Shown piece by piece: positions 8,173 through 16,161 of a DNA stretch of 64,000 nucleotides. The stretch comes from Maribacter spongiicola. GTDB taxonomy: Bacteria; Bacteroidota; Bacteroidia; Flavobacteriales; Flavobacteriaceae. Position numbers and translations under genes: made by a program. The notes below the pieces were generated by a model. The model saw nothing but the letters and a program-made list of their open reading frames with translations, was not told the DNA's origin and searched no databases. The stretch is taken from NCBI RefSeq assembly GCF_004364165.1, contig NZ_SOAY01000014.1:124001-188000 (forward strand), read 5' to 3'. The first letter of the stretch is position 1, and every line of letters starts with the position of its first letter.

Positions 8173-9171
8173 TTATTCGTCTTTAAAACTTATACTCCAA
8201 ATGCCTCTTACCTCATTTTCTTTATAGCCTATGGCTTCGTCATATGGGTATTTATCGTTCAAAAGTTGGGTAACCTTTGGGTCTATATTTGTTTGTGGAA
8301 CACCATGGCAGTTTAGGCACATGGTATTAGTAACGATAGGAGAATAGAAATTAGTTTTTCCATTTTCATTAGTTACTATAGGTTCGTAAGACTCGTTATT
8401 ATTAATTTTTGATTTAAAAAAAGCAATATATTCAAGCTCTTTTTTGCTTGCTTTATTATTTTGATTTCTTGGTTTATCGGTTACTCTTTTAATTTTAGCA
8501 TGATGTACTAGTGCCATACTATCCGTTAGCGGATATGCCTTTTCATTACAAAACGCGACAGCACCAATAGGTCCATTTTTCTGAATGTTGAGCATAAGAT
8601 TCTTTCCTAAAACTTTTTGGGTAGTTTGGGCATACAATTTACCTTTTTCCATTGTAGATGGTTCACTAGTGTTGAGAACCCCATTCATTCTTTTACCTTT
8701 TTGATGATAGTTTTTATCTCCGTGATTTTGTTCCCAATGTTCTTTAAACCAAGAAGGTTCTTCAATTTGGTAATCGAAGATATAATCTGAAATTTTACGT
8801 ATGTCATTTTCGTTAAACGATTGATATGGCATTAGACCAAAACGATTAACAGCTCCTTTCATTTTAACCTTTTCATTGGTGGGTTTTTCTACAAAGTTCC
8901 ATATAGCATCTGAAAAAGACTCCTTAGTAGAATGGTTTCTAAGGTATCTAGCCTTTATAGCAGCCATAGGTGGTGCCAGTACATTGTTTTCATCTGATTT
9001 AGAATTATGACAGATGTAGCATTTAGCTTCTAAAAGTTTTTTGCCTTCATTAGGTATTTCTTGAGTATTATATTCACTCTCGCTTTCTGCGAGCACCTTA
9101 ATTTTACTACTAGGGGAATCTTTACAACTAGAAATTAAAATGATAGATAAAAATAGAAGTGCATTCTTCAT
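8173..9171 (-). CDS. Lipoprotein with N-terminal cytochrome c and C-terminal DUF3365 (Tll0287-like) heme domain
   Basis: 332 residues. The lipobox 'LISSCKD' (Cys16) predicts a lipoprotein outside the cytoplasmic membrane. A first class I cytochrome c domain carries CYICH (about 51-55) and a likely Met ligand in 'FGLMPYQSF'. A second domain starts near 'MEKGKLYAQTTQKVLGKNLM' and contains 'AVAFCNEKAYPLTDSMA', 'PRNQNNKASKKELEYIAFF' and CLNCHG close to the end. That is the pattern of DUF3365/Tll0287-like heme sensors and redox proteins. The fusion of an ordinary cytochrome c with DUF3365 suggests electron transfer, or redox sensing linked to sulfur oxidation. Confidence 0.82.
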   Translation of the reverse strand: MKNALLFLSIILISSCKDSPSSKIKVLAESESEYNTQEIPNEGKKLLEAKCYICHNSKSDENNVLAPPMAAIKARYLRNHSTKESFSDAIWNFVEKPTNEKVKMKGAVNRFGLMPYQSFNENDIRKISDYIFDYQIEEPSWFKEHWEQNHGDKNYHQKGKRMNGVLNTSEPSTMEKGKLYAQTTQKVLGKNLMLNIQKNGPIGAVAFCNEKAYPLTDSMALVHHAKIKRVTDKPRNQNNKASKKELEYIAFFKSKINNNESYEPIVTNENGKTNFYSPIVTNTMCLNCHGVPQTNIDPKVTQLLNDKYPYDEAIGYKENEVRGIWSISFKDE

Positions 9172-9206
9172 TTTTTGATGTTAAAGATTAAATGAATATT
9201 CTATGA

Positions 9207-9551
9207 TTAATTCCAAGAATCATATCCCCCTTTTAGATCATATACTTGTGCAAAGCCCATTTTTAATAATTTACGAGCAGCTTTTTGACTTCTTGCCCCT
9301 GATCTGCAATAGACATAAACGGGTTTTTCCTTATCAATCTTTTCAAAATAAGTATTAAAATTACCTGCATTAAAAAAATCAACGTTTATTGCTTTTTTTA
9401 TATGCCCACTGTTATATTCAGACGGAGTTCTAACGTCAAAAGGTTTTATGTTATTAGCTACAATTTGCGTAGCATATTCGGTTTTGTTCAACACGGTAAT
9501 ATTACCAGTGGTTTCCTCTTTTTTACCAAAGAGTGTGCTTAAAAATGACAT
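9207..9551 (-). CDS. Single-domain rhodanese-like sulfurtransferase
   Basis: 114 residues from the ATG at 9551; a longer reading from 9659 would add 36 residues with no rhodanese similarity and would overlap the preceding gene, so the shorter start is chosen. The rhodanese core is 'KPFDVRTPSEYNSGHIKKAINVDF' and the active-site loop 'VYVYCRSGARSQKAARKLLKMGF', with catalytic Cys in CRSGAR. The family moves sulfane sulfur to thiols. It lies in the run from the MBL-rhodanese gene to the HMA gene, 35 bases before the cytochrome gene. Confidence 0.9.
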   Translation of the reverse strand: MSFLSTLFGKKEETTGNITVLNKTEYATQIVANNIKPFDVRTPSEYNSGHIKKAINVDFFNAGNFNTYFEKIDKEKPVYVYCRSGARSQKAARKLLKMGFAQVYDLKGGYDSWN

Positions 9552-9582
9552 AGTATCTTGTTTATAATTAATATTTAAAATA

Positions 9583-9618
9583 GAAGGAAACGGTCTTTTG
9601 TATATGACCGTTCCCTTC
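9583..9618 (-). terminator. Hairpin between MBL-rhodanese and rhodanese genes
   Basis: A 13-bp stem with one mismatch (9583-9595 with 9606-9618). On the minus strand it is followed by a short T-rich run. It may act as a partial terminator or as an RNA-stability hairpin at the 3' end of the gene at 9641. Confidence 0.6.
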
Positions 9619-9640
9619 AAAACCAACCAATAAAAAATTT

Positions 9641-11050
9641 TTATAATGTAGTAGGACAAACAAATTCAGTAACTGGTATACCAACTTCTTTAATATCTTT
9701 AAATCCGCCTTTTACATCTATAAGGTTATGAATACCTCTACTTTTCAAAATAGAAGAAGCAATCATGCTTCTATAACCACCTGCGCAATGCACATAAAAT
9801 GATTTTTTGTTAGGGAACTCGGCTAAATGGTCGTTTAAAAAATCTAGCGGTGTGTTTTTGGCATCGATAATATGTTCAGAAAGATATTCAGATTCTTTAC
9901 GAACATCGAATACCGGTTCCTGATCAGTTTCAATAGCTTTTTTAAGTTCATCTGCATCAACCTGGTTTACGGTGTCATACTCCATCGCCGCTTTTTTCCA
10001 AGCATTGAATCCGCCTTCTAAATATCCTAGCGTACCATCAAAACCAACTCTAGATAATCGAGTCACAGTTTCTTCTTCCATACCTACAGGAGTTACTAAT
10101 ACAATTGGCTGTTTTACATCTGCAATTAAAGCACCTACCCATGGGGCAAAACTACCATCTAATCCTATAAATATGGAACGTGGAATATGACCTTTTGCAA
10201 ATTCATCTTGATGACGAACATCTAAAACTATGGCGCCAGTTTCATTTGCTGCAGCTTCAAAAGCCTTTGGCGAAAGTGCCCTTGTACCACGAACCAATAC
10301 TTCTTTTATATCTTCATAACCTTCTTTGTTCAGTTTTACATTTAAAGGAAAATATTGAGGTGGCGGTAGTAATCCGTCAATTACTTCATCAATAAATTCT
10401 TCTTTCGTCATATCTGAACGTAAGGCATAATTCATTTTCTTTTGGTTACCCAATGTATCTACCGTTTCTTTCATCATATTCTTACCACATGCAGAACCGG
10501 CACCATGAGCAGGATAAACGATGACGTCATCTGCTAAAGGCATAATTTTTTCACGTAAACTGTCAAATAAGAATCCGGCAAGGTCACGCTCTGTCAATAC
10601 GCCCATTTTCTGAGCAAGATCAGGTCTGCCTACATCACCTAAAAACAACGTGTCTCCGCTAAAAATTGCATAGTCTTTACCATTGGCGTCTCTTAATAAA
10701 TACGTGGTACTTTCCATTGTATGACCAGGAGTATGTAATGCAGTAATAGTAATATCACCTAATTTAAACTCTTGATTATCTTTTGCGATAATAGCTTCGA
10801 AAGACGGATTCGCTTTTGGTCCGTATATAATATCAGCACCAGTTTCTTTAGCCAAGGTTACATGACCACTTACAAAATCGGCATGAAAATGTGTTTCAAA
10901 AATATATTTGATTTTAGCATTATCTGCCGTAGCTTTCTTTATATAAGGCTGTACTTCTCGTAGAGGATCAATAATGGCGACTTCTCCATTGCTTTCAATG
11001 TAGTAAGCACCTTGCGCAAGACAACCCGTATATATTTGTTCTACTTTCAT
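9641..11050 (-). CDS. MBL-fold hydrolase with two rhodanese domains (persulfide dioxygenase-like), copy 1
   Basis: 469 residues. The N-terminal metallo-beta-lactamase domain (about 1-230) has the metal motif 'THFHADFVSGH' (His54, His56, Asp58, His63), 'HTPGHTMES' and 'SGDTLFLGDVGRPDL', as in ETHE1-type persulfide dioxygenases. A first rhodanese domain (about 260-355) has 'VLDVRHQDEFAKGH' but no cysteine at the active loop ('VLVTPVGMEE'), so it is probably structural. The second (about 365-465) keeps 'YVHCAGGYRSMIA' and should be catalytic. It likely oxidises glutathione- or low-molecular-weight persulfide made by SQR. A Crp/Fnr dyad lies upstream. It is a paralogue of the adjacent gene at 11173. 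Confidence 0.9.
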   Translation of the reverse strand: MKVEQIYTGCLAQGAYYIESNGEVAIIDPLREVQPYIKKATADNAKIKYIFETHFHADFVSGHVTLAKETGADIIYGPKANPSFEAIIAKDNQEFKLGDITITALHTPGHTMESTTYLLRDANGKDYAIFSGDTLFLGDVGRPDLAQKMGVLTERDLAGFLFDSLREKIMPLADDVIVYPAHGAGSACGKNMMKETVDTLGNQKKMNYALRSDMTKEEFIDEVIDGLLPPPQYFPLNVKLNKEGYEDIKEVLVRGTRALSPKAFEAAANETGAIVLDVRHQDEFAKGHIPRSIFIGLDGSFAPWVGALIADVKQPIVLVTPVGMEEETVTRLSRVGFDGTLGYLEGGFNAWKKAAMEYDTVNQVDADELKKAIETDQEPVFDVRKESEYLSEHIIDAKNTPLDFLNDHLAEFPNKKSFYVHCAGGYRSMIASSILKSRGIHNLIDVKGGFKDIKEVGIPVTEFVCPTTL

Positions 11051-11072
11051 AAGTTCATATTTATTATTGAAC

Positions 11073-11116
11073 CAAAATTACATTTGTAAAAAGGACTACA
11101 CAGTAACTTAGGTTAC
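11073..11116 (-). promoter_or_regulatory. Promoter of MBL-rhodanese copy 1: GTAAC-N4-GTTAC dyad plus -7 box
   Basis: The dyad GTAAC-TTAG-GTTAC is at 11103-11116. On the minus strand a consensus -7 box TAATTTTG (11080 down to 11073) begins 29.5 bases from the dyad centre. Confidence 0.75.
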
Positions 11117-11131
11117 ATAGGCAGGAAAAGT

Positions 11132-11161
11132 AAAACAGCCCTGAAAAATCAGCGCTGTTTT
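11132..11161 (-). terminator. Terminator behind MBL-rhodanese copy 2
   Basis: A hairpin with outer arms AAAACAGC/GCTGTTTT and inner arms CTGA/TCAG (11132-11161). It lies just after the stop codon of the gene at 11173 and before the promoter of copy 1, so the two paralogues are separate transcription units. Confidence 0.7.
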
Positions 11162-11172
11162 AGTAGTACCTT

Positions 11173-12588
11173 TTACAATAGTGTTGATGGGCAAACGTAT
11201 GCTGTTTTAGGTAGTGTTGTTTTTGAAATAGCTTCAAAACCGCCTTTAACATCAGTAAAATCTTGCCATCCTCGTTGTTTTAAAATCGAAGCTGCTATCA
11301 TACTTCTATAACCACCGGCACAATGTAAAACGAAATGCTTGTCTTTAGGGAATTGAGATAGATGCTGATTGATTTCGTTTAAGGGAACATTGATGGCGCC
11401 GACCACATGTTCAGAATCAAACTCACTCTTTTTTCTAACATCGATTATTAAAGGTTTATCAGCGTTATATTCAGCCTCTAATTCATCGGCATCAATTCTG
11501 TTGCTTACCTCAAAATCTTTTCCTGATTGCTTCCAAGTATCAAAACCACCATCTAAAAAGCCAACGGTATTGTCATAGCCAACTCTTGCCAAACGGGTAA
11601 TGGCTTCTTCTTGTTTGTCTTTGTAAGTGACCAATAAAATTTCTTGTTTAATATCGGGTATCATTTCACCGACCCATTGGGCAAAACTACCTTCGAGTCC
11701 GATATTGATACTATTAGGAATAAATCCTTTTGCAAAATCTTCTGCATTTCTAGTATCTAAAACTAACGCGCCAGTTTCATTGGCAACAGCCTCAAAAGCC
11801 TCGGGAGTGTATGGGGTAGTGGCACGGTCCATGATCTTGTCTAAACTTTCGTACCCTTGAATGTTCATTAAAACATTTTTAGGAAAATACCCAGGAGGCG
11901 CTGTGAGTCCGGTTAAGAGTTCTTTGATAAATTCCTCTTTGGTCATTTCTGGTCTCAGCGCATAGTTTACTTTCTTTTGATGCCCTAACGTATCGGTAGT
12001 TTCTTTACTCATCATTTTACCACAAGCAGATCCGGCACCATGGTTAGGGTACACAATTAAATTATCGCTCAGTGGCATAATTCTATTACGTAGAGAATCG
12101 TATAAATACCCGGCTAGCTTTTCTTCGGTTAAATCTGCAACGACATGCTGTGCTAAATCTGGTCTACCAACATCGCCAATAAACAAGGTGTCGCCAGTGA
12201 TAATACCATGTTCTTTTCCATTTTCATCAATTAATAGGTAGGTAGTACTTTCCATTGTATGACCAGGTGTGTGAATTACTTTTACCTTATAATCACCAAC
12301 TTCAAATATTTGATTGTCTTTTGCTGTGGTAGCTTTATAAGCAGGTTTAGCACCAGGACCGAATACAATTTCTGCACCCGCTTTTTTTTGTAAATCTAAA
12401 TGACCACTTACAAAATCTGCATGAAAATGGGTCTCAAAAACATATTTGATTTTTGCATTGTCTTTTTTAGCACGGTCAAGGTATGGCTGTACTTCACGTA
12501 ACGGATCAAAAACTGCAGCTTCACCATTACTTTCTATATAATAGGCAGCGTGTGCCAAACATCCGGTATAAATTTGTTCTACTTTCAT
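11173..12588 (-). CDS. MBL-fold hydrolase with two rhodanese domains (persulfide dioxygenase-like), copy 2
   Basis: 471 residues, co-linear with the neighbouring copy over its whole length. The MBL motif 'THFHADFVSGH', the 'HTPGHTMESTTYLL' and 'GDTLFIGDVGRPDLAQ' blocks are nearly identical. The first rhodanese domain ('VLDTRNAEDFAKGF') again lacks the catalytic cysteine ('LLVTYKDKQEE'); the second has 'VLHCAGGYRSMIA'. Tandem duplication followed by divergence is the simplest history. Its upstream dyad is GTGAC-N4-GTCAC, nearer to the FNR-like type, so the two copies may answer to different signals. Confidence 0.9.
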   Translation of the reverse strand: MKVEQIYTGCLAHAAYYIESNGEAAVFDPLREVQPYLDRAKKDNAKIKYVFETHFHADFVSGHLDLQKKAGAEIVFGPGAKPAYKATTAKDNQIFEVGDYKVKVIHTPGHTMESTTYLLIDENGKEHGIITGDTLFIGDVGRPDLAQHVVADLTEEKLAGYLYDSLRNRIMPLSDNLIVYPNHGAGSACGKMMSKETTDTLGHQKKVNYALRPEMTKEEFIKELLTGLTAPPGYFPKNVLMNIQGYESLDKIMDRATTPYTPEAFEAVANETGALVLDTRNAEDFAKGFIPNSINIGLEGSFAQWVGEMIPDIKQEILLVTYKDKQEEAITRLARVGYDNTVGFLDGGFDTWKQSGKDFEVSNRIDADELEAEYNADKPLIIDVRKKSEFDSEHVVGAINVPLNEINQHLSQFPKDKHFVLHCAGGYRSMIAASILKQRGWQDFTDVKGGFEAISKTTLPKTAYVCPSTLL

Positions 12589-12613
12589 GTTGTTATTTAT
12601 TTGATTAATACTA

Positions 12614-12657
12614 TAAAATTACCCTTTGTATAAGACGTGTACAGTGACATTGGTCAC
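12614..12657 (-). promoter_or_regulatory. Promoter of MBL-rhodanese copy 2: GTGAC-N4-GTCAC dyad plus -7 box
   Basis: The dyad GTGAC-ATTG-GTCAC is at 12644-12657 with perfect arms. A minus-strand -7-like box TAATTTTA (12621 down to 12614) begins 29.5 bases from its centre. The inner core TGAC-N4-GTCA equals the type found before the cbb3 genes, so the regulator here may differ from that of copy 1. Confidence 0.7.
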
Positions 12658-12671
12658 ATAAGGAAAATTTT

Positions 12672-13469
12672 TTAAAAGAATTCCATGTAAAAAATAAAGA
12701 CAGCCATTACAAGAATAAAATAGCCGAAACCTTTCTTTAATTTTTTGCCATCTATGAAGTTACTGAGGTAACTACCAATAAAAATACCTACAAAAGATAG
12801 CGAGGTAAAAATGGCAAGAAACTTCCAATCGATTGTCATGGTCATCGCATCACCTAAAAAGAAACCCATTAAAGATTTAATAGCAATTATAATTAACGAG
12901 GTACCAACGGCAACTTTCATTTCAACATTTGCCAAGATGACCAATGCAGGAATGATTAAGAATCCGCCACCGGCGCCAATCAATCCTGTTATGCTACCAA
13001 CTATAAGTCCTTCTAATAAAATTAAGGGATAATTATAAGAAACATCTCCGCCTTTAATAACACTTTTTTCCTTTTTTAGCATGGAATATGCAGCAGGAAT
13101 CATCAAAATAGCGAACAGCCCGAACATTGCCATTCTACGTGTAAATTGAAAGTGTTCAACTTCAAATAAAACATCGGGCATTGCAGGTACCACATAGTGC
13201 CTAACAAGTGTAACACCAATAATTGCTGGTGTACCAAAAACAATAGCAGTTCGCCAATCTACGTAACCCTTTAGATGCTGTTGCCAACCACCGACCAATG
13301 CACTTGCGCCAACAATAAAAAGGGAGTAAGCGGTTGCAGCTTTTTCGTTAATTGAAAAAAGGTAGGCTAAAACAGGAACAGCTAATATGGAACCACCACC
13401 GCCAATAAGACCTAATGAAATACCGATAATTAAGGCACTGATATAACCAAGAATTTGCAAAATTTCCAT
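12672..13469 (-). CDS. TauE/SafE-family sulfite or anion exporter
   Basis: 265 residues with about eight hydrophobic helices in two similar halves. The family repeats are seen as 'GISLGLIGGGGSILAVPVLAYLFSI' in the first half and 'VGSITGLIGAGGGFLIIPALVIL' in the second. TauE/SafE proteins export sulfite, sulfoacetate or related anions through the cytoplasmic membrane. Its own GTAAC-N4-GTTAC promoter and its place beside the persulfide dioxygenase-like genes, whose product would be sulfite, make sulfite export likely. Confidence 0.88.
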   Translation of the reverse strand: MEILQILGYISALIIGISLGLIGGGGSILAVPVLAYLFSINEKAATAYSLFIVGASALVGGWQQHLKGYVDWRTAIVFGTPAIIGVTLVRHYVVPAMPDVLFEVEHFQFTRRMAMFGLFAILMIPAAYSMLKKEKSVIKGGDVSYNYPLILLEGLIVGSITGLIGAGGGFLIIPALVILANVEMKVAVGTSLIIIAIKSLMGFFLGDAMTMTIDWKFLAIFTSLSFVGIFIGSYLSNFIDGKKLKKGFGYFILVMAVFIFYMEFF

Positions 13470-13487
13470 GTGATGTATTTGATATCA

Positions 13488-13531
13488 CAAAAGTAGAACG
13501 GTGCGGAAACCTGCGCAGTAACATTAGTTAC
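13488..13531 (-). promoter_or_regulatory. Promoter of the TauE/SafE gene: GTAAC-N4-GTTAC dyad plus -7 box
   Basis: The dyad GTAAC-ATTA-GTTAC is at 13518-13531. A consensus minus-strand -7 box TACTTTTG (13495 down to 13488) begins 29.5 bases from its centre. Confidence 0.78.
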
Positions 13532-13538
13532 AGAGGTA

Positions 13539-14171
13539 TTATAAATCTAATATTTCTAAATAATTACGGTGGAGTTTAATTTTGCCCATTTCTTCAAGCT
13601 TCTTTAAAAGCCTAGAAATTACAACTCTAGAGCTATGAAGGTCGTAGGCAATATCTTGGTGGGTACTATGAATAATATTATCTCTTGTTACTCTAGATTT
13701 TTCTTTTAAGTAGCCGATTAGGCGTTCATCCATTTTTTGGAATGCGATATTATCTAAGGTGCTTAAAAGCTCATTTAATCTAACATGGTAGCTATTAAAT
13801 ACAAAGTTTCTCCAAGATTTATATTTGGCGGTCCATTCTTCCATTTTCTGAATAGGCACCATAATCAATTTTGCATCTGTTTCTGCAATAGCTCTAATCT
13901 CACTTTTTTTGTCGCCCATACAACAAGCCATTGTCATAGAGCAGGTATCACCTTTTTCTAAATAGTATAGTAAAAGCTCATCGCCATCTTCATCTTCTCT
14001 CAAAATTTTAATGACTCCAGAAATTAATAAAGGCATACCTCTGATGTAGTCACCGATCTCCATGAATCTATAACCTTCGGGTACCTCTTTAAAAGTACCT
14101 ACCTGTACAATTTCATTGATGAGCTCTTCTTCAAAGATATCTCCGTATTCTTCCTTTAAGTTTTGAATCAT
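13539..14171 (-). CDS. Crp/Fnr-family transcription regulator of the sulfur genes (proposed)
   Basis: 210 residues. A cyclic-nucleotide-binding-like beta-roll (about 20-115) leads through a dimer helix to a winged helix ('HSTHQDIAYDLHSSRVVISRLLKKLEEMG'). The beta-roll has an unusual cysteine group 'DTCSMTMACCMG', which could sense redox or sulfur species, though this is inference. Aligned without gaps to E. coli FNR, the recognition positions V208/E209/S212/R213 read R/V/S/R, so the glutamate that reads the G of TGA is lost. The nearby dyads are mostly GTAAC-N4-GTTAC, consistent with that. The gene starts 6 bases after DUF983, whose promoter carries such a dyad, so autoregulation is likely. 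Confidence 0.9.
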   Translation of the reverse strand: MIQNLKEEYGDIFEEELINEIVQVGTFKEVPEGYRFMEIGDYIRGMPLLISGVIKILREDEDGDELLLYYLEKGDTCSMTMACCMGDKKSEIRAIAETDAKLIMVPIQKMEEWTAKYKSWRNFVFNSYHVRLNELLSTLDNIAFQKMDERLIGYLKEKSRVTRDNIIHSTHQDIAYDLHSSRVVISRLLKKLEEMGKIKLHRNYLEILDL

Positions 14172-14177
14172 TCTTGG

Positions 14178-14567
14178 CTAATTAATTTTCTGAGCTATTT
14201 CCTTATCAAATTTAAAAAACATATTCGCCCAAATCGATTTAGATACTGCAGCTATCCATGGCATTGTTACCACTAATGATGCAACGATAACAACAAATAA
14301 AGCACCTATTGAAAGTTGAAGTCCGAATAGTAAAGTTAATACATATGCAGCAACTGCCACAGCAATACCTACTGCGTACGAAACATACATTGATCCCGTA
14401 TAAAAACTAGGCTCAATACTATATTTTAAATCGCACTTTGGGCAACGTTCTTTAACCTTATTGAAGTTACTTAATTTATAAGGATTAGCCTCAAAGAATT
14501 CACCTTTATGACATCTTGGGCATGTCAAAAATATAATACTGTATAATTTGGAACCTTTTGGTAGCAT
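14178..14567 (-). CDS. DUF983 membrane protein with zinc-ribbon
   Basis: 129 residues. An N-terminal zinc-ribbon pairs 'CPRCHKGEFF' with 'CPKCDLKYSIEPSFYTGSMYVSYAVG', the DUF983 signature, followed by two hydrophobic helices. DUF983 proteins are often near terminal oxidase genes and have no established role. It is the first gene of a two-gene unit with the Crp/Fnr regulator at 13539. Confidence 0.88.
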   Translation of the reverse strand: MLPKGSKLYSIIFLTCPRCHKGEFFEANPYKLSNFNKVKERCPKCDLKYSIEPSFYTGSMYVSYAVGIAVAVAAYVLTLLFGLQLSIGALFVVIVASLVVTMPWIAAVSKSIWANMFFKFDKEIAQKIN

Positions 14568-14583
14568 GGGTATAAATTTTAAT

Positions 14584-14627
14584 CAAAATTATTGGATCTG
14601 AATAATTTATTAGGTAACAAAGGTTAC
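14584..14627 (-). promoter_or_regulatory. Promoter of DUF983-regulator unit: GTAAC-N4-GTTAC dyad plus -7 box
   Basis: The dyad GTAAC-AAAG-GTTAC is at 14614-14627. A consensus minus-strand -7 box TAATTTTG (14591 down to 14584) begins 29.5 bases from its centre. Because the unit encodes the regulator at 13539, this is a likely autoregulatory site. Confidence 0.78.
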
Positions 14628-14689
14628 ATAGTACCACTATTCATTATGTAATTTCTGCGGAAGTTATTTTTTTTCGATGTGCTGTGAAC

Positions 14690-14732
14690 TGATATAAATC
14701 ATATTATATGCTGACTTAGACATGTAAGTTTG
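14690..14732 (+). promoter_or_regulatory. hemN promoter: FNR-like dyad TGAT-N4-ATCA plus -7 box
   Basis: The dyad TGAT-ATAA-ATCA is at 14690-14701. A consensus -7 box TAAGTTTG (14725-14732) begins 29.5 bases from its centre. The dyad type matches the sites of the cbb3 genes, as expected for an oxygen-limited gene. Confidence 0.78.
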
Positions 14733-14750
14733 TGACTAAATAAGAAGTTT

Positions 14751-16112
14751 ATGTGTTCGCTTGTTCAAAAGTATAATGTACCAGGACCTAGATATACTAG
14801 TTACCCAACAGTTCCTTTTTGGGATATCAATACCTTCTCTGGAAAAAAGTGGGAAGCGTCGGTAAAAAAGAGTTTTCACGCAAGTAATTCGATATCAGGT
14901 ATTAGTCTGTATATACATTTACCATTTTGCGAGAATATGTGTACGTTCTGCGGATGTCATAAGCGTATTACCAAACGACACGATTTAGAGCTACCCTATA
15001 TAAAAGCGGTATTGAAAGAATGGCAATTATATAGCGCACTGTTCGATGAAAAACCGATTATAAAAGAGCTACACTTAGGTGGTGGTACGCCTACATTTTT
15101 TACTCCAGAAAACTTGAAGTATTTAATTGATGGTATTCTAGGAATAGCCGATAAGGCAAATGATGCCGAATTTAGTTTTGAAGGTCACCCCAATAATACC
15201 ACTAAAGAACATTTACAAGCATTGTACAATGTTGGTTTTAGAAGAGTAAGCTATGGTGTTCAAGATTATAATGAAACGGTACAAAAAGCAATTAATAGAA
15301 TTCAACCTTTTAAAAATGTAAAAAATGTAACCGAGTGGGCTCGTGAAATAGGGTATACATCTGTTAGTCACGATATCATTTTCGGTCTACCACATCAAAA
15401 GCTAGAACACGTAATTAATACGATAGAAAAGACCAAAGAATTAAAACCAGACCGTATTGCTTTTTACAGTTATGCACATGTGCCATGGTTGGCAGGTAAC
15501 GGTCAACGTGGTTATAATGATGCAGATTTACCTGCGGGCGATGAAAAGAGAACGCAGTATGAAGTTGGTAAAGAATTGTTATTAGAATATGGATACCATG
15601 AAATAGGAATGGATCACTTTGCGTTAAAGAGCGACGGATTGTTTCAGGCGATGGAGAATGGAAAACTTCATAGAAATTTCATGGGCTATACCAGCTCTAA
15701 CACCAACTTAATGATAGGGTTAGGCGCATCGAGTATAAGCGATAGTTGGTATGGTTTTGCACAGAATGTAAAAAATGTAGAAGAGTATCAAAGTCTTGTA
15801 GAAAATGATATTATTCCGCTTTATAGAGGTCATATTTTAACAGAAGAAAATCAAATTATAAGAAGACATATCTTAAATTTAATGTGCCAGTTTAAAACAA
15901 CTTGGAGCGAATTTAAATTACATCTACCACAAATAGAAAGTATTCTAAACAGGTTAAAAGAAATGGAAGAAGATGGTTTAGTGACCATTACAGAAGGTAG
16001 TCTTCAAATAACAGAAAAGGGTAGGCCATTTGTTAGAAACGTATGTATGGCTTTTGATTTGCCATTGCAAAATAAGAAACCAGATACCAAGTTGTTTTCA
16101 ATGACCGTTTAA
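14751..16112 (+). CDS. hemN: Oxygen-independent coproporphyrinogen III oxidase (radical SAM)
   Basis: 453 residues, the normal length for HemN. The radical SAM motif is 'HLPFCENMCTFCGCHK' with Cys60, Cys64, Cys67 and the extra Cys69 typical of true HemN. 'KELHLGGGTPTFFTPENL', 'EGHPNNTTKEHLQALYNVGFRRVSYGVQDYNETVQKAINRIQPF' and 'RIAFYSYAHVPW' are the HemN blocks, and the C-terminal substrate domain is complete. It decarboxylates coproporphyrinogen III for heme synthesis without oxygen. Heme supply for the cbb3 oxidase and the cytochromes here fits the FNR-like promoter. A usp gene follows after 49 bases. Confidence 0.95.
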   Translation: MCSLVQKYNVPGPRYTSYPTVPFWDINTFSGKKWEASVKKSFHASNSISGISLYIHLPFCENMCTFCGCHKRITKRHDLELPYIKAVLKEWQLYSALFDEKPIIKELHLGGGTPTFFTPENLKYLIDGILGIADKANDAEFSFEGHPNNTTKEHLQALYNVGFRRVSYGVQDYNETVQKAINRIQPFKNVKNVTEWAREIGYTSVSHDIIFGLPHQKLEHVINTIEKTKELKPDRIAFYSYAHVPWLAGNGQRGYNDADLPAGDEKRTQYEVGKELLLEYGYHEIGMDHFALKSDGLFQAMENGKLHRNFMGYTSSNTNLMIGLGASSISDSWYGFAQNVKNVEEYQSLVENDIIPLYRGHILTEENQIIRRHILNLMCQFKTTWSEFKLHLPQIESILNRLKEMEEDGLVTITEGSLQITEKGRPFVRNVCMAFDLPLQNKKPDTKLFSMTV

Positions 16113-16161
16113 TTTTAAAAATAGAAGTTCCTAATCTTAATAATTGCTAAATAAAATTACC

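Noticed and set aside
9552-9659. Longer start for the rhodanese gene
   Set aside because: The additional 36 residues are not rhodanese-like, cross a terminator-like hairpin and overlap the end of the preceding gene.
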